DNA from: Pelobates cultripes
Lineage: Eukaryota > Chordata > Amphibia > Anura > Pelobatidae
Assembly (NCBI GenBank): GCA_933207985.1
Contig: OW240915.1
Span: 119,699,756-119,763,755 of the forward strand
DNA length: 64,000 bases
Direction: 5' to 3'
The position numbers and the translations under genes are program-made. Below the pieces are notes generated by a model. That model worked only from the letters and a program-made list of their open reading frames with translations, made no database searches and had not been told where the DNA came from. Below, piece after piece: positions 43,704-54,585 of this stretch. How positions within the stretch are numbered: position 1 is the first letter of the stretch; every line of letters begins with the position of its first letter.

Positions 43704-44776
43704 TGTGACGAGACCAATCTCGCCACTGTGCATTGGAGGAGCCTGGTTTCCCGCCTGCTGCCTTTAGACTATGGCCCCATGTTGAAACGCTTGATTTTCC
43801 CCTGCAAAGACATGAAAGCCGGGTCATTCGGTGCTTGCCCTGTTTGAGCAGTGATACCCCAGATAGTTATGCCATGGAGCCCATTCGTATAATGAAAGAC
43901 TATGGGAAAGACTTTGGCTCCATGGCAATTGAACTGTATGTGTGTGGTCTGAGCACCATTGTGTAATAATGTGTGCTCAGACCTAAGCTATCTGGGGATA
44001 TGTTGCATGTCTGTATTTTATGTCATAAATGTAACCTTGTGTATTTTATTGTATTTTACTGTCTTTTTACTGCCATGTGCTTAATGGAGTTTTGCCTCTG
44101 TCCTTGGAGATAACTGGATTACTTCACAATTATCTCAAGGATAGAAGACTTTGTGGTTTTGGGCAGAAAAGCCATGCTTCCTTTGGTCACAAAGGACTTC
44201 GATCTATCTTTGGAACCAATGGACAAATGTTTGTATTTGGAGTATGCTGATTCTGAAAATGTAAGTTTATGTGAATGTGATGCATACTTTTCAAGTTATG
44301 AATAATGTGGAAAAACTGTATTTCTCTGCCGGTGATAATTACATTACCCATTGTGTAAGGTAATTGTATCACAGGCAGAGGGGAGGATTTTGTGTGGGAG
44401 TGTCTGAGTGTATTGTATGTGTTTATTGGTTGTTTTCCAAAACCCTGTGGGTGGTACTAATGTGTATATAAGAACAATAAACCCACAGTTCTGTCTGTTC
44501 ACTGCTTGACCCTCAACACGGAGCTTTGTCTCATTCTTGGGGGGATTTACTGTATGCTGTTAGAGACGGATTGCCAGGAGTGTAAGCCGCTTGGGTGCTT
44601 TTCCTGTTCAGCTGCTAGCAGCTATTCGTGAGGTTCCAGTTCGGGAGTTTGGAGTGCTACTTGGTATCCTGTCCGATTTAGTGTATTGGTGTCTACAGTA
44701 GCTGTTCCTGTGTCTCTGGAAGGGAAGATCTACTAAACGGCGTTTAACCCCTTTTATGCCTGGGGGTGCCGTTAAA
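43704..44776 (+). repeat. LTR insertion, 5-bp target duplication CTTAT
   Basis: The uninterrupted right arm (about 53840-53880) shows the empty site. CTTAT flanks the insert on both sides. It starts TGTGACGAGACC and contains U3 text shared with 31405-32640 and an AATAAA at about 44485, as in a solo LTR. It ends in CCGTTAAA rather than the expected CA, so the right end is atypical. Confidence 0.75.
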
Positions 44777-44968
44777 CTTATCTCATGTGCCTTCGAGGGC
44801 ACCCCTTAATATAAAACCTATCTATTCTGCCTTTTGCCCACCACTAGTTAAAGTGTATAATCAATCTTAGGACTACTAAATCCCTAAAAAAGTGTACAGG
44901 ACATCTATATACCAGGTTTGTATTCTGTCAGTACAGATCTCGGCAATTGCTGACTAGATGCCCTGAGA

Positions 44969-45008
44969 CCCTGACGTGTGCGTTTCGCCAGGATCGCTGA
45001 TCAGAGGG
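44969..45008 (-). ncRNA. Degenerate hammerhead-like motif, PLE-E left arm
   Basis: On minus: CCCT, CTGATCA, GCGATCCTGGC, GAA, ACGCACACGT, C, AGGG. Stem I is CCCT/AGGG. The core has C where the consensus has G (CTGATCA), and stem II is weak. Confidence 0.5.
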
Positions 45009-45571
45009 GAACTGAAGACAGGTAAGTGTCTGACTTTTAAACGAGCAACTCATCGATGGTTGGCTGAGCACTTTGGCCAGCCCGCCAATCGTGAGAGAGG
45101 AGGGCATCCTCTTATTTGCAAACTATATAACCCTTAAGTTGCTTGCCTAATATATGAAAAGAAAAAGACTCATAAGGAGTTAATAGATATCTTTAAAAAG
45201 TTAATAATTCATATCTCATACGTATGTTATGTTATTATGGCAGATATGAAAGTATAACTAAACTACAGGAAGAGAGATAGTTAACCCATTCGAACCCAGT
45301 GTCCACTGTAACAACATTAGCCCAGGTTTGGCAGTTACCAAGTGTTAGTTATCCTAAAGTATGATTTGTTATGTGTCTCTCTATTGGTTCATTACATAAA
45401 GAGTGTACCACAATTGTACTGAGAGTGAGCTATAATCTCCCTATATCGTATCCTGTGAATGTTTCTGCCAAATTCAATAAAGCAGTAGCTAATAAGCGGA
45501 TTTTATTCCAATTATTCTCTGGAACTTCAGACCAAACCATATATTATGATCAAGATTTTTGTGGAACTTTT

Positions 45572-47814
45572 GTATCGATTATACAACTAGAATTGACGCT
45601 TGTCTGGACCTGGTTTTAACAAACAACGTTGATCTTTTGACCAACATTCAAGTAGTTGAGCACTTGGGAAATAGTGATTACAATATAGTGTCCTTTGAAA
45701 TAAACTCAAAAAAACTAAAGCACATAGGGTATACTAAAACATATAATTTTAAAAAGGACAATTTCAACAAGTTAAGGGCAGCTTTACAATATATTGACTG
45801 GCATAAACTCTTTAGTGAAAAGAACACTGAGGATAAATGGATCATCTTCCAACAAATATTAGAAAGGTACATTTCTCAGTATGTACCATTGGGAAATAAA
45901 TATAAAAGAAACAAATTAAAACCAATGTGGCTTAGTAGAGAAGTAAAACAAGAGATTAAAAATAAGAAAAGGGCATTTAAAGCATTTAAATTGGACAAAT
46001 CGGATGCATCTTATAAAAGATATAAGGAAGCAAATAATGCGTGCAAAAAGGCAATTAGACTTGCTAAACTTCAAAATGAAAAAATTATAGCAAAAGAGAG
46101 CAAAACCAACCCCAAAGCATTTTTTAAGTACATAAATTCTAAAAAACCCAAAAATGAAAGTGTAGGTACACTAAAAACTGAAACGGGGGTGTTAGTTAAT
46201 GAAGACAGGAATTTTAAATAACTATTTCTCCTCCGTATATATTAAGGAAGAACCCATGGCAATAGATGTGCAAATGATTGCTACTAAAAACTTGCAGAAT
46301 TGTAATTGGTTAACTTAAGACAAGGTGCTGCAGCAACTAAAGAAAGTTAATATAAACAAAGCACCGGGGCCTGACAGTATCCATCCACGTGTACTTAAGG
46401 AACTAAGTGTAGAAATAAGTGAACCTCTGTTTTTAATTTTCCAAGATTCTTTTCTTTCAGGAAGTGTTCCGCAGGATTGGAGGAAGGCAGATGTGGTTCC
46501 TATATTCAAAAAGGGTCCAAAATCCTTGCCTGGAAATTATAGACCTGTGAGCTTAACCTCAGTGGCTGGTAAAATATTTGAAAGGTTATTAAGGGATAGT
46601 ATTCAAGAATTCCTTGAGAAGAACATGGTTATCAGCAAAAATCAGCACGGTTTTATGAAGCACAGGTCATGTCAAACTAACTTGATTGCATTCTACGAAG
46701 AAGTAAGTAGAAGTATAGGTCAGGGTGTTGCCGTGGATGTGATCTATTTGGATTTTGCAAGGCATTTGATACAGTTCCACACAATAGATTAGTGTTCAAA
46801 CTCAAGTAAATCGGTCTAGATGAAAATGCTTGTTATTGGGTAGAACATTGGCTTAAAAACAGAGTACAAAGAGTTGTCATTAATGGTAAATTTTCAAGCT
46901 GGACAGAGGTGGCAAGTGGTGTCCCTCAGGGGTCTGGTCTGGGACCCCTTCTATTTAACATGTTTATAAATGATCTTGAAGACCGCATTGAAAGTCATGT
47001 TTCAGTGTTTGCAGATGACACAAAACTTTGTAAAATAATACAATGTGAGCAAGATATTACTTTGCTGCAGAGGGATTTAGATAGACTGGGGACTGGGCAC
47101 TCAAATGGCAGATGAAATTTAATGTTGAAAAATGCAAAGTTATGCACTTCGGTGTAAAGAATGCACAAGCAATGTATACCCTTAATGGAAGCAAATTAGG
47201 GACTTAGGAATTGTTATAGACAACAAACTATGCAACAATATGCAATGTCAATAAGCAGTGGCTAAGACCAGTAAGGTATTGTCATGCATGAAAAGGGCAT
47301 TCATTCTCGGTACGAGAATATCATTTTGCCTCTTTATAAATCACTGGTAAAACCTCATATTGAATATGCTGTGCAACTTTGGGCACCTGTTCTAAAGAAG
47401 GATATTATGGCAGTAGGAAAAGTGCAGAGGCGGGCTACAAAATTAATAAAAGGAATGGAACATATCAGCTATGAAGAAAGTTTAACAAATTTAAACCTAT
47501 TTAGTTTAGAAAAACGTTGCCTGAGAGGGGATATGATAACATTATACAAATATATTCGGGGCCAATACAAACCATTGTGTGTAAATCTATTCACAAGCCG
47601 GACTTTACATAGGACACAAGGCCATGCATTCAGACCGGAAGAAAGAAGATTTCGTCTAAGTCAAAGGAAAGGTTTTTTTACTGTAAGAACAATCAGGATG
47701 TGGAATTCTCTGCCTGAAGAAGTGGTTTTATCAGAGTCCATACAGATGTTCAAACAGCTACTAGATGCATACTTGCAAAAACAGAATATTCAAGGATATA
47801 ATCTTTCAATGTAG
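45572..47814 (+). pseudogene. CR1-like ORF2: endonuclease end, RT and C-terminus
   Basis: 45572-46221: LDLVLTNN and GNSDYNIVSFEI, the end of the AP endonuclease, then a Lys-rich linker. 46325-46792: INKAPGPDSIHPRVLKEL, FKKGPKSLPGNYRPVSLTS, NQHGFMKHRSCQTNLI and VDVIYLDFA. 46909-47115: SGVPQGSGLGPLLFNMFIND and FADDTKL, the catalytic FADD. 47284-47814: LVKPHIEYAVQLWAP, RRATKLIKGM, LEKRCLRGDMI and VRTIRMWNSLPEEVV, the CR1-type tail. At least three frame breaks separate these pieces. Confidence 0.9.
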
Positions 47815-48016
47815 GGTAATAACTACTTGATCCAAGGATAAATGTGACTGCCATTCTGGGGTCAAGAAGGAATTTTTTTCCTAGCTTGTTGCAAAGTTGT
47901 GCTTCACACTGGGTTCTTTTTTTGCCTTCTTTTGGATCACAGCAAAAAACAAATGTGAGGAAGGCTGAACTTGATGGACGCAAGTCTCTTTTCAGCTATG
48001 TAACTATGTAACTATG
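45572..48016 (+). mobile_element. CR1-like LINE, 5'-truncated
   Basis: Inserted between GGAACTTTTGTA and TTGTTAGATG, which are contiguous in the right arm. It holds the end of an endonuclease domain, an RT and a C-terminal region, and ends in tandem AACTATGT octamers (about 47998-48016) instead of poly(A), as in CR1/L2-type LINEs. Stops and frameshifts break the ORF. Confidence 0.88.
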
Positions 48017-48245
48017 TATTGTTAGATGTACAAACGAGGAATATGCCTAATGTTAGAATTGTTCTATTTCAATTCATTTAAATAGACATTCCATATTCTG
48101 AATAATATTATACATTACTTGTTAGTAGTAAAATATCCAGTATATTCGTATTAATATGGTTATTTTCTAACAATGTGCTCCAGAGACTTTTGATTTTTTA
48201 ATGGGAATATAGGGTAATTAATTTTTTCTCCGTTAGTAAAGGAAA

Positions 48246-48752
48246 TTAGTTGTGAATAAACAAGGTAAAATTGAACTCCTCATTTAGGCCCTGGGGAGAC
48301 AGAATCTTGAATTGATGAATCCATCTGGATTCTTTTTTGAGTAAAGTTAAATTAAAATTCCCTTTCCTGGTATTTACATGAACTCGTTCTAGTATTTGAA
48401 AAGTAAGATTTGCCAGATCAGCATTATGGAAATTTCTGACATGATTGGCGACCGGTGTGGAGATGTTCTGGTTTTTCACGGAATTTAGATGTTGAAGGAT
48501 TCTTCTCCTAAATTCCTGGTACATCTTTCCTATGTACTGGAGCTTGCAACTGCATGTTATTACATAAACGACTTTTGTTGTGCTGCAGTTTGCAAAATCT
48601 TTTATAGTATAGATTTTTTTTGTATTACTGCATTCCATAACTTTAGATGGTGTAATAAATTTGCAGGCTTTACATCGTCCACATCTGTATAGACCCTTTG
48701 TTGGTTTGAGCCATGTTTTTGATGATTGTGTAGATTCCAAGTGACTATGCAC
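48246..48752 (-). CDS. PLE-E GIY-YIG endonuclease, inverted-arm copy
   Basis: 168 open codons: GLYRCGRCKACKFITPSK (Cys motif), VVYVITCSCKLQYIGKMYQ (GIY-YIG entry), RRRILQHLNSV, VANHVRNFHNADL, LLKKESRWIHQFKIL and GLNEEFNFTLF. It nearly equals 52331-52831 on plus. The region upstream on its own strand is not RT but the junction at 48779, so it is an isolated domain. It differs from the other copy at a few residues (GKMYQ for GKTYQ). Confidence 0.87.
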   Translation of the reverse strand: MHSHLESTQSSKTWLKPTKGLYRCGRCKACKFITPSKVMECSNTKKIYTIKDFANCSTTKVVYVITCSCKLQYIGKMYQEFRRRILQHLNSVKNQNISTPVANHVRNFHNADLANLTFQILERVHVNTRKGNFNLTLLKKESRWIHQFKILSPQGLNEEFNFTLFIHN

Positions 48753-48779
48753 TAGAAAATCACGTAAGTATTGTGGTCG

Positions 48780-49796
48780 TCGGGGAGTAAAAAAAAAAAA
48801 GAAAAAGATCCTCCTCTAACAGACTTGAAACCTCAAAGATGGTATACTCCAAATTTTAAAGAAATTATCAATATCGATTTATTTGTACAATTAACTACAG
48901 ATAAAATTGAACAACTAAACATTGCACAAACACCAAAAATTACTATCTTCCATTGAAAATCAAGCACTAAGATTGGCAAAGAATTTAATAATCAAACCAT
49001 CCGATAAATGGGGCTATATCGTACTGATGGACAAAGAAAGATATATTGATATGTGCATGATCCATCTCTGTGGTATCTCAAATTACAAACAACTTCATTG
49101 GGATCCCACTGTACAATACCTGCAGGAGTTAAAACAAATGATAAATAAGGCCAAGGACGATGAAATCATTACCCAAGAGGAAGCTAAATTTCTGCNNNNN
49201 NNNNNNNNNNNNNNNNNNNNNNNNNNNNNNNNNNNNNNNNNNNNNNNNNNNNNNNNNNNNNNNNNNNNNNNNNNNNNNNNNNNNNNNNNNNNNNNTATCC
49301 AATAATAGACCAAGAGTAGCTACTTTCTATTGCTTTCCTAAAATTCATGAGGATGCGATAAACCCACCGGGCAGACCGATAGTCTCAGGAAATAACTCAT
49401 TGACTGAACAAGCGAGCAAATTTATGGAAAAAAGTATTACATCCCCTGGTTTTTGAATTACCTTCGTATCTAAAGGATACCAAACAAAGCTTACTATTGT
49501 TAGAGAACCTGATAGTACCTCCATGTACTCTTATTGCCAGCCTTGACGTGGTCTCACTATATAACAATATACCACATGATGTCAGTTTAAAAGCTACGAC
49601 ATTCTTTCTGGAAAAATCAAAAAAAAATTTAAACCACAGAAAATTTTCCTTATTGAATTGTTGGAATTTATACTCACTCACAACTTCTTTGTGTTTAATG
49701 GCGAGTACTACTTTCAAACTAGGGGCACAGCCATGGGAACAACATGTGCCCTTAGTTATGCAAATTTATACCTAGAATGGTTGGAAACCACTAAAC
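48780..49796 (+). pseudogene. PLE-E reverse transcriptase, first part, with assembly gap
   Basis: Frames in order: YTPNFKEIINIDLF, LIIKPSDKWGYIVLMD (ADKGG region altered to SDKWG), 100 Ns at 49196-49295, then FYCFPKIHEDAINPPGRPIV, IASLDVVSLYNNIPHD, THNFFVFNGEYYFQTRG and TAMGTTCALSYANLYLEWLE. It is interrupted at 49797 by a hAT element and resumes at 51668 with the catalytic YIDD. Several frameshifts. Confidence 0.85.
49196..49295. other. Assembly gap (100 N)
   Basis: Exactly 100 N within the PLE-E RT; the true length is unknown. Confidence 1.
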
Positions 49797-49937
49797 CAGT
49801 GATGGCGAACCTATGGCACGCATGCCACAGGTGGCACGCTGGGCCCTCTCTGTCGGCACGTGGCCATAGGTTCACCATCAATGCAGAGTAGGCACCTGCC
49901 TGCCCAAAACGGCAGACGCCTACTCTGCTTCTGTGTC

Positions 49938-50089
49938 GGGAGGCAAGCGGAGGGATCTATGAAGCAGCTCCCCTGTCCTCCTGCGCGATGCTGTGTGGAG
50001 CATTGCCGTGTGTTACCATGGCAACGCTCCACACAGCATCATGCAGGAGGACAGGGGAGCTGCTTCACAGATCCCTCCCCCTGCCTCCC
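49938..50089. repeat. Foldback inside the hAT element
   Basis: GGGAGGCAAGCGGAGGGATC through GAGCATTGCC pairs with GGCAACGCTCC through CTGCCTCCC around a short GTGTGTTACCAT loop, with a few mismatches. Only one arm is present in the related fragment at 19845. Confidence 0.85.
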
Positions 50090-50207
50090 GACCCGGAAGC
50101 AGTACTTACCACCACCGGACCACCAGGGATGGCTGTGTCCCCCCTCCATTAAAGGTAAGAAGGAGGGAGGGGGATACTGATTCAGCATACTTTTTTTTAA
50201 ACACGTT

Positions 50208-50404
50208 TACCCCCCACACCTCTAGCCCCCCATCCAGTACCCCTACCCCCCACAGCAGCCCTACCCCCAGCAGTACCCCTACCCCCACACACACAGTACC
50301 TCTACTCCCACACACAGTACCCCTATCCCCCCCACACACAGCACCCCTAACCCCAGACACAGTACCCCTACCATCCACACACAGTACCCTTACCCCCCCA
50401 CAGC
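50208..50404. repeat. C-rich minisatellite in hAT
   Basis: Imperfect units like CACACACAGTACCCCTACCC. Confidence 0.9.
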
Positions 50405-50549
50405 ACTATGTACTGGAGCTTGCAACTGCATGTTATTACATAAACGACTTTTGTTGTGCTGCAGTTTGCAAAATCTTTTATAGTATAGATTTTTTTTGTA
50501 TTACTGCATTCCATAACTTTAGATGGTGTAATAAATTTGCAGGCTTTAC
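50405..50549 (-). repeat. PLE GIY-YIG segment inside the hAT element
   Basis: Matches 48530-48673 essentially base for base, in the orientation of the inverted left arm (GIY-YIG on minus). It is embedded directly in the C-rich minisatellite. Confidence 0.92.
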
Positions 50550-50557
50550 CACTCAAT

Positions 50558-50760
50558 GAAATAACTCATTGACTGAACAAGCGAGCAAATTTATGGAAAA
50601 AAGTATTACATCCCCTGGTTTTTGAATTACCTTCGTATCTAAAGGATACCAAACAAAGCTTACTATTGTTAGAGAACCTGATACTCTTATTGCCAGCCTT
50701 GACGTGGTCTAACTATATAACAATATACCACATGATGTCAGTTTAAAAGCTACAACATTC
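50558..50760 (+). repeat. PLE RT segment inside the hAT element
   Basis: Matches 49389-49604 with one short deletion (about 12 bases near 50683) and a few substitutions, in the orientation of the PLE-E RT. Confidence 0.92.
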
Positions 50761-51420
50761 CACCACTACCCCCAGCATCCTTCCCCAGCACCCCTCCCCT
50801 CCCCCACACAAAGCATCCCTCCCCTACACCCCTACTCCCCCACACATCACCTCTACCCCCACACAGCACCCCTACCTCCCCACACACAGCACCCCTCACA
50901 CACACACACACACAGCACCCCTCACACACACACATACACAAACACCCCCCCCACACACACACACAACACCCTCCACACACAGCAACCCTCACTCACACAC
51001 AGCATCCCTCACACAGCACACACACAGCACCCCCCAAACACACAGCACCCCACACAAACACATACACTACACCCCTCAATACAGTATGTGTGTGTATTCA
51101 GCAGTCTGTGTGTGTGCGTGTATTCAGCAGTCTGGGTGTGTGTATGTATTCAGCAGTCTCTGTGTGTGTGTATGTATTCAGCAGTCTGTGTGTGTGTGTA
51201 TTCAGGGGACTGTGTGTGTATGTATTCAGCAGTCTGTGTGTGTGTGTACTCAGCAGTCTGTGTGTGTGTACTCAGCAGTCTGTATGTGTATTCAACAGAC
51301 TGTGTGTGTATTTATCAGTTTCTGTATTCAGCAGTCTTGTGTGTGTGTGTGTGTGTGTGTATTCAGCAGACTGTGTGTATGTATTCAGCAGTCTGTGTGT
51401 GTATGTATTGCATTTGTTGG
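50761..51420. repeat. CA-rich array followed by TG/ATTCAGCAGTCTG array
   Basis: 50761-51070 is CACACAGCACCCCT-type; 51085-51420 is built on TGTGTGTATTCAGCAGTCTG units. The two halves are roughly complementary in composition. ORFs through them are artefacts. Confidence 0.9.
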
Positions 51421-51667
51421 AGATAATAATAAATATAAGCTTAATTTTATCTATTTATATCATTATTTAAAATTTGTATCATTGAACTCTCTGTTGTTGT
51501 GTTCTTTTAACACAAAAGTTGTTAATTAGTTCAGACAACAGTGTGAATTTTTTCTAAACTTAAACCTCAGTATTCAGGTTTAATTGCCGTGTTGACACTT
51601 TAAGGAAAAAAAAGTTGGCATGTATTGCGGTTTGGGCACTCAGTCTCAAAAAGGTTCGCCATCACTG

Positions 51668-52330
51668 CACTATACTGATTAAAACAAAAACTACAAGGTA
51701 TAACCAATACATTCTCAGTTGGCATCGGTACATAGATGATGGTATTCTGGACAGGCCCAATCTCTACATTTGAAGAACTGGTATCCCAACTAAATGTAAA
51801 CAACATTGGCTTAAAACTTACCCATATAATCAGTGAGGATCACTTGGAATTCCTTGACCTTGCCATTAGATTGACACCATGAGGCGAAATTGAGACGGAA
51901 CTATACAGAAAACCCACGTCTTGTAATAACCTCTTGAACTGGCAGAGCCACCACCCATATAAGTTGAAGGCAGGAATTCCTTTTGGACAATACTTGAGAG
52001 CTAAAAGAAACTGTTCAAATGAGGCAATCTTTCGAGAGGAAGCAACGACCTTGAGGAAGCGTTTCAAACAACAAGGTTATCCCAACAGGATTTTGAAACC
52101 GGCTTTTCAAAGGGTCTCAAAAATGGATAGGGCAACATGCCTCAGGAACCGAACTCAACCCAAAAAAACTAATTATAAGATGCATAGGAACATACGATCA
52201 GTTCTGGAATCCGGTTCATAAAATCTTTTCGGACAACTGGCCCATTTTAACCCATGATAAAGATGTAGCAAACAGCATCCAACAGTTTCCTTTTATTTAC
52301 TGACGACCACAAAACTTACGTGATCTTCTA
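51668..52330 (+). pseudogene. PLE-E reverse transcriptase, second part
   Basis: Resumes after the hAT with WHRYIDDGIL (catalytic YIDD), FEELVSQLNVNNIGL, HLEFLDLAIRL, then a stop, ETELYRKPTSCNNLLNW and PFGQYLRAKRNCSNE (thumb). The linker to the GIY-YIG domain at 52331 contains stops. Same strand as 48780-49796. Confidence 0.87.
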
Positions 52331-52831
52331 GTGCATAGTCACTTGGAATCTACACAATCATCAAAAACATGGCTCAAACCAACAAGGTGTTTATACAGAT
52401 GTGGACGATGTAAAGCCTGCAAATTTATTACACCATCTAAAGTTATGAAATGCAGTAATACAAAAAAAATCTATACTATAAAAGATTTTGCAAATTGCAG
52501 CACAACAAAAGTTGTTTATGTAATAACATGCAGTTGCAAGCTCCAGTACATAGGAAAGACGTACCAGGAATTTAGGAGAAGAATCCTTCAACATCTAAAT
52601 TCCGTGAAAAACCAGAACATCTCCACACCGGTCGCCAATCATGTCAGAAATTTCCATAATGCTGATCTGGCGAATCTTACTTTTCAAATACTAGTTCATG
52701 TAAATACCAGGAAAGGGAATTTTAATTTAACTTTACTCAAAAAAGAATCCAGATGGATTCATCAATTCAAGATTCTGTCTCCCCAGGGCCTAAATGAGGA
52801 GTTCAATTTTACCTCGTTTATTCACAACTAA
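52331..52831 (+). CDS. PLE-E GIY-YIG endonuclease with Cys-rich linker
   Basis: 166 open codons: CLYRCGRCKACKFITPSK (Cys motif), TKVVYVITCSCKLQYIGKTYQ-type GIY-YIG entry (conserved Tyr and Gly), RRRILQHLNSV (basic residue), VANHVRNFHNADL, LKKESRWIHQFKIL (conserved acidic residue) and GLNEEFNFTSF before the stop. Two residues (ER) present in the inverted copy are missing at ILVHVN. The domain is otherwise whole and is the best preserved nuclease in the window. Confidence 0.88.
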   Translation: MHSHLESTQSSKTWLKPTRCLYRCGRCKACKFITPSKVMKCSNTKKIYTIKDFANCSTTKVVYVITCSCKLQYIGKTYQEFRRRILQHLNSVKNQNISTPVANHVRNFHNADLANLTFQILVHVNTRKGNFNLTLLKKESRWIHQFKILSPQGLNEEFNFTSFIHN

Positions 52832-53628
52832 TTTCCTTTACTAACGGAGAAAAAATTAATTACCCTATATTCCCATTAAAAAATCAAAAGTCTCTGGAGC
52901 ACATTGTTAGAAAATAACCATATTAATACGAATATCCTGGATATTTTACTACTAACAAGTAATGTATAATATTATTCAGAATATGGAATGTCTATTTAAA
53001 TGAATTGAAATAGAACAATTCTAACATTAGGCATATTCCTCGTTTGTACATCTAACAATACAAAAGTTCCACAAAAATTTTGATCATAATATATGGTTTG
53101 GTCTGAAGTTCCAGAGAATAATTTGGAAGAAAATCCACTTATTAGCTACTGCTTTATTGAGTTTGGTAGAAACATTCACAGGATACGATATAGGGAGATT
53201 ATAACTCACTCTCAATTGTACAATTGTGGTACACTCTTTATGTAATGACCCAATACAGAGACACGTAACAAATCATACTTTAGGATAACTAACACTTGGT
53301 AACTGCCGAACCTGGACTAATGTTGTTACAATGGACACTGGGTTCGAATGGGTTAACTATCTCTCTTCCTGTAGTTTAGTTATACTTTCATATCTGCTAT
53401 AATAACATAACATACGTATGAGATATGAATTATTAACTTTTCAAAGATATCTATTAACTCCTTATGAGTCTTTTTCTTTTTATATATTAGGCAAGCAGCT
53501 TAAGGGTTAAATATTTTGCAAATAAGAGGACGCCCTCCTCTCTCACGATTGGTGGGCTGGTCAAAGTGCTCAGCCAACGATTGATGAGTTGCTCGTTTAA
53601 AAGTGAGACACTTACCTATCTTCAGTTT

Positions 53629-53668
53629 CCCTCTGATCAGCGATCCTGGCGAAACGCGCGCGTCAGGG
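53629..53668 (+). ncRNA. Degenerate hammerhead-like motif, PLE-E right arm
   Basis: CCCT, CTGATCA, GCGATCCTGGC, GAA, palindromic ACGCGCGCGT (53654-53663), C53664, AGGG. Stem I CCCT/AGGG and the palindromic stem III are clear; the core has C for G in CTGATCA. Confidence 0.55.
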
Positions 53669-54585
53669 TCTCAGGGCATCTAATTGGCAATTGTCGAGAT
53701 CTGTACTGACAGAATACAAACCTGGTATATAGACATCCTGTACACTTTTTCAGGGATTTAGTAGTCCTAAGATCGATTATACACTTTAACTAGTGGTGGG
53801 CAAAAAGCAGAATAGACAGGTTTTATATTAAGGGGTGCCCTCGAAGGCACATGAGATAAGAATCCTGTATCTTAGAAGTTCCCTCAAAAGAACCAGAGAA
53901 CAGCTATAAGTGAAGTATTAGCTTACTGATTCAAGTACCCTTGTGTTGCTTCTATCAACGTTAAAGTGTACAATAGGAGTTTAGAAATATAGCAGATCTG
54001 TTCTTATGAATATAACCCGTTTTTTCTTTCTTTATATTGATACATTTTTCAGATTTGTCTGCACCATTATATGCAAGACATTCAGGAATATTTAGAATCA
54101 ACCTGACAGATACTTTATAAATCAACGACTGCAACTTTGTAACGATTGAATACACAGTACGAGAAATGTATCTTTATTAACAGCACAGAGAAAAGTCAAT
54201 CTAACAACAAAACAGTACGAGGAATGCATCCTAAGTTAAACAAGTTAAAATTGCAACTGCCTTATATGACTAAAGAAAGCACCTTAGGACTGGTTATCTT
54301 CTATAGTAATTTTTTATTTAAATTGGTTTAATATACTATACGATCATTTCTTCTAATAGGATCTGTACTGGTATCTTACAGACAGATTTAGGACTACCAA
54401 CCCCTTTTTACTATTGCTTGTCACACTTGTTATATTTTAAGCATTAACATATTAAAAGCTAAGTTTTATTAATAGACATATAAAGATTCTATTTCGATAC
54501 TTATTTCCTAACCTCTGGTGACACCTACTGGTAGTTTTTTGTTATAACAAATTTTTATTTTTTGTTTTATTTCTAAATCTTTTTA

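Larger units (their letters stand above)
42972..48779 (-). repeat. Left inverted arm of PLE-E with two nested insertions
   Basis: On minus this matches 52303-54585: GIY-YIG end (48246-48752), 3' UTR, hammerhead-like motif and terminal repeat. The match is interrupted only by a CR1-like LINE (about 45572-48016) and an LTR element (43704-44776), both absent from the right arm, so the arms were formed before those insertions. Confidence 0.9.
49797..51667 (+). mobile_element. hAT-type non-autonomous element, 1871 bp
   Basis: It begins CAGTGATGGCGAACCT and ends AGGTTCGCCATCACTG, and is flanked by CACTAAAC (49789-49796) and CACTATAC (51668-51675), an 8-bp duplication with one mismatch. It encodes no transposase. 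Inside are a foldback, C-rich and CA/TG minisatellites, and two segments copied from the surrounding PLE. It interrupts the PLE-E RT. Confidence 0.9.
52303..54585 (+). repeat. Right arm (3' terminal region) of PLE-E
   Basis: Inverted match of 42972-48779 without its two insertions, so it preserves the empty sites. It holds the GIY-YIG end, 3' UTR, hammerhead-like motif and terminal repeat in the element's own orientation. Confidence 0.9.

Noticed and set aside
51086..51529. Three overlapping 110-150 codon Cys/Val-rich frames
   Set aside because: They read through a TG/ATTCAGCAGTCTG minisatellite in all three frames.
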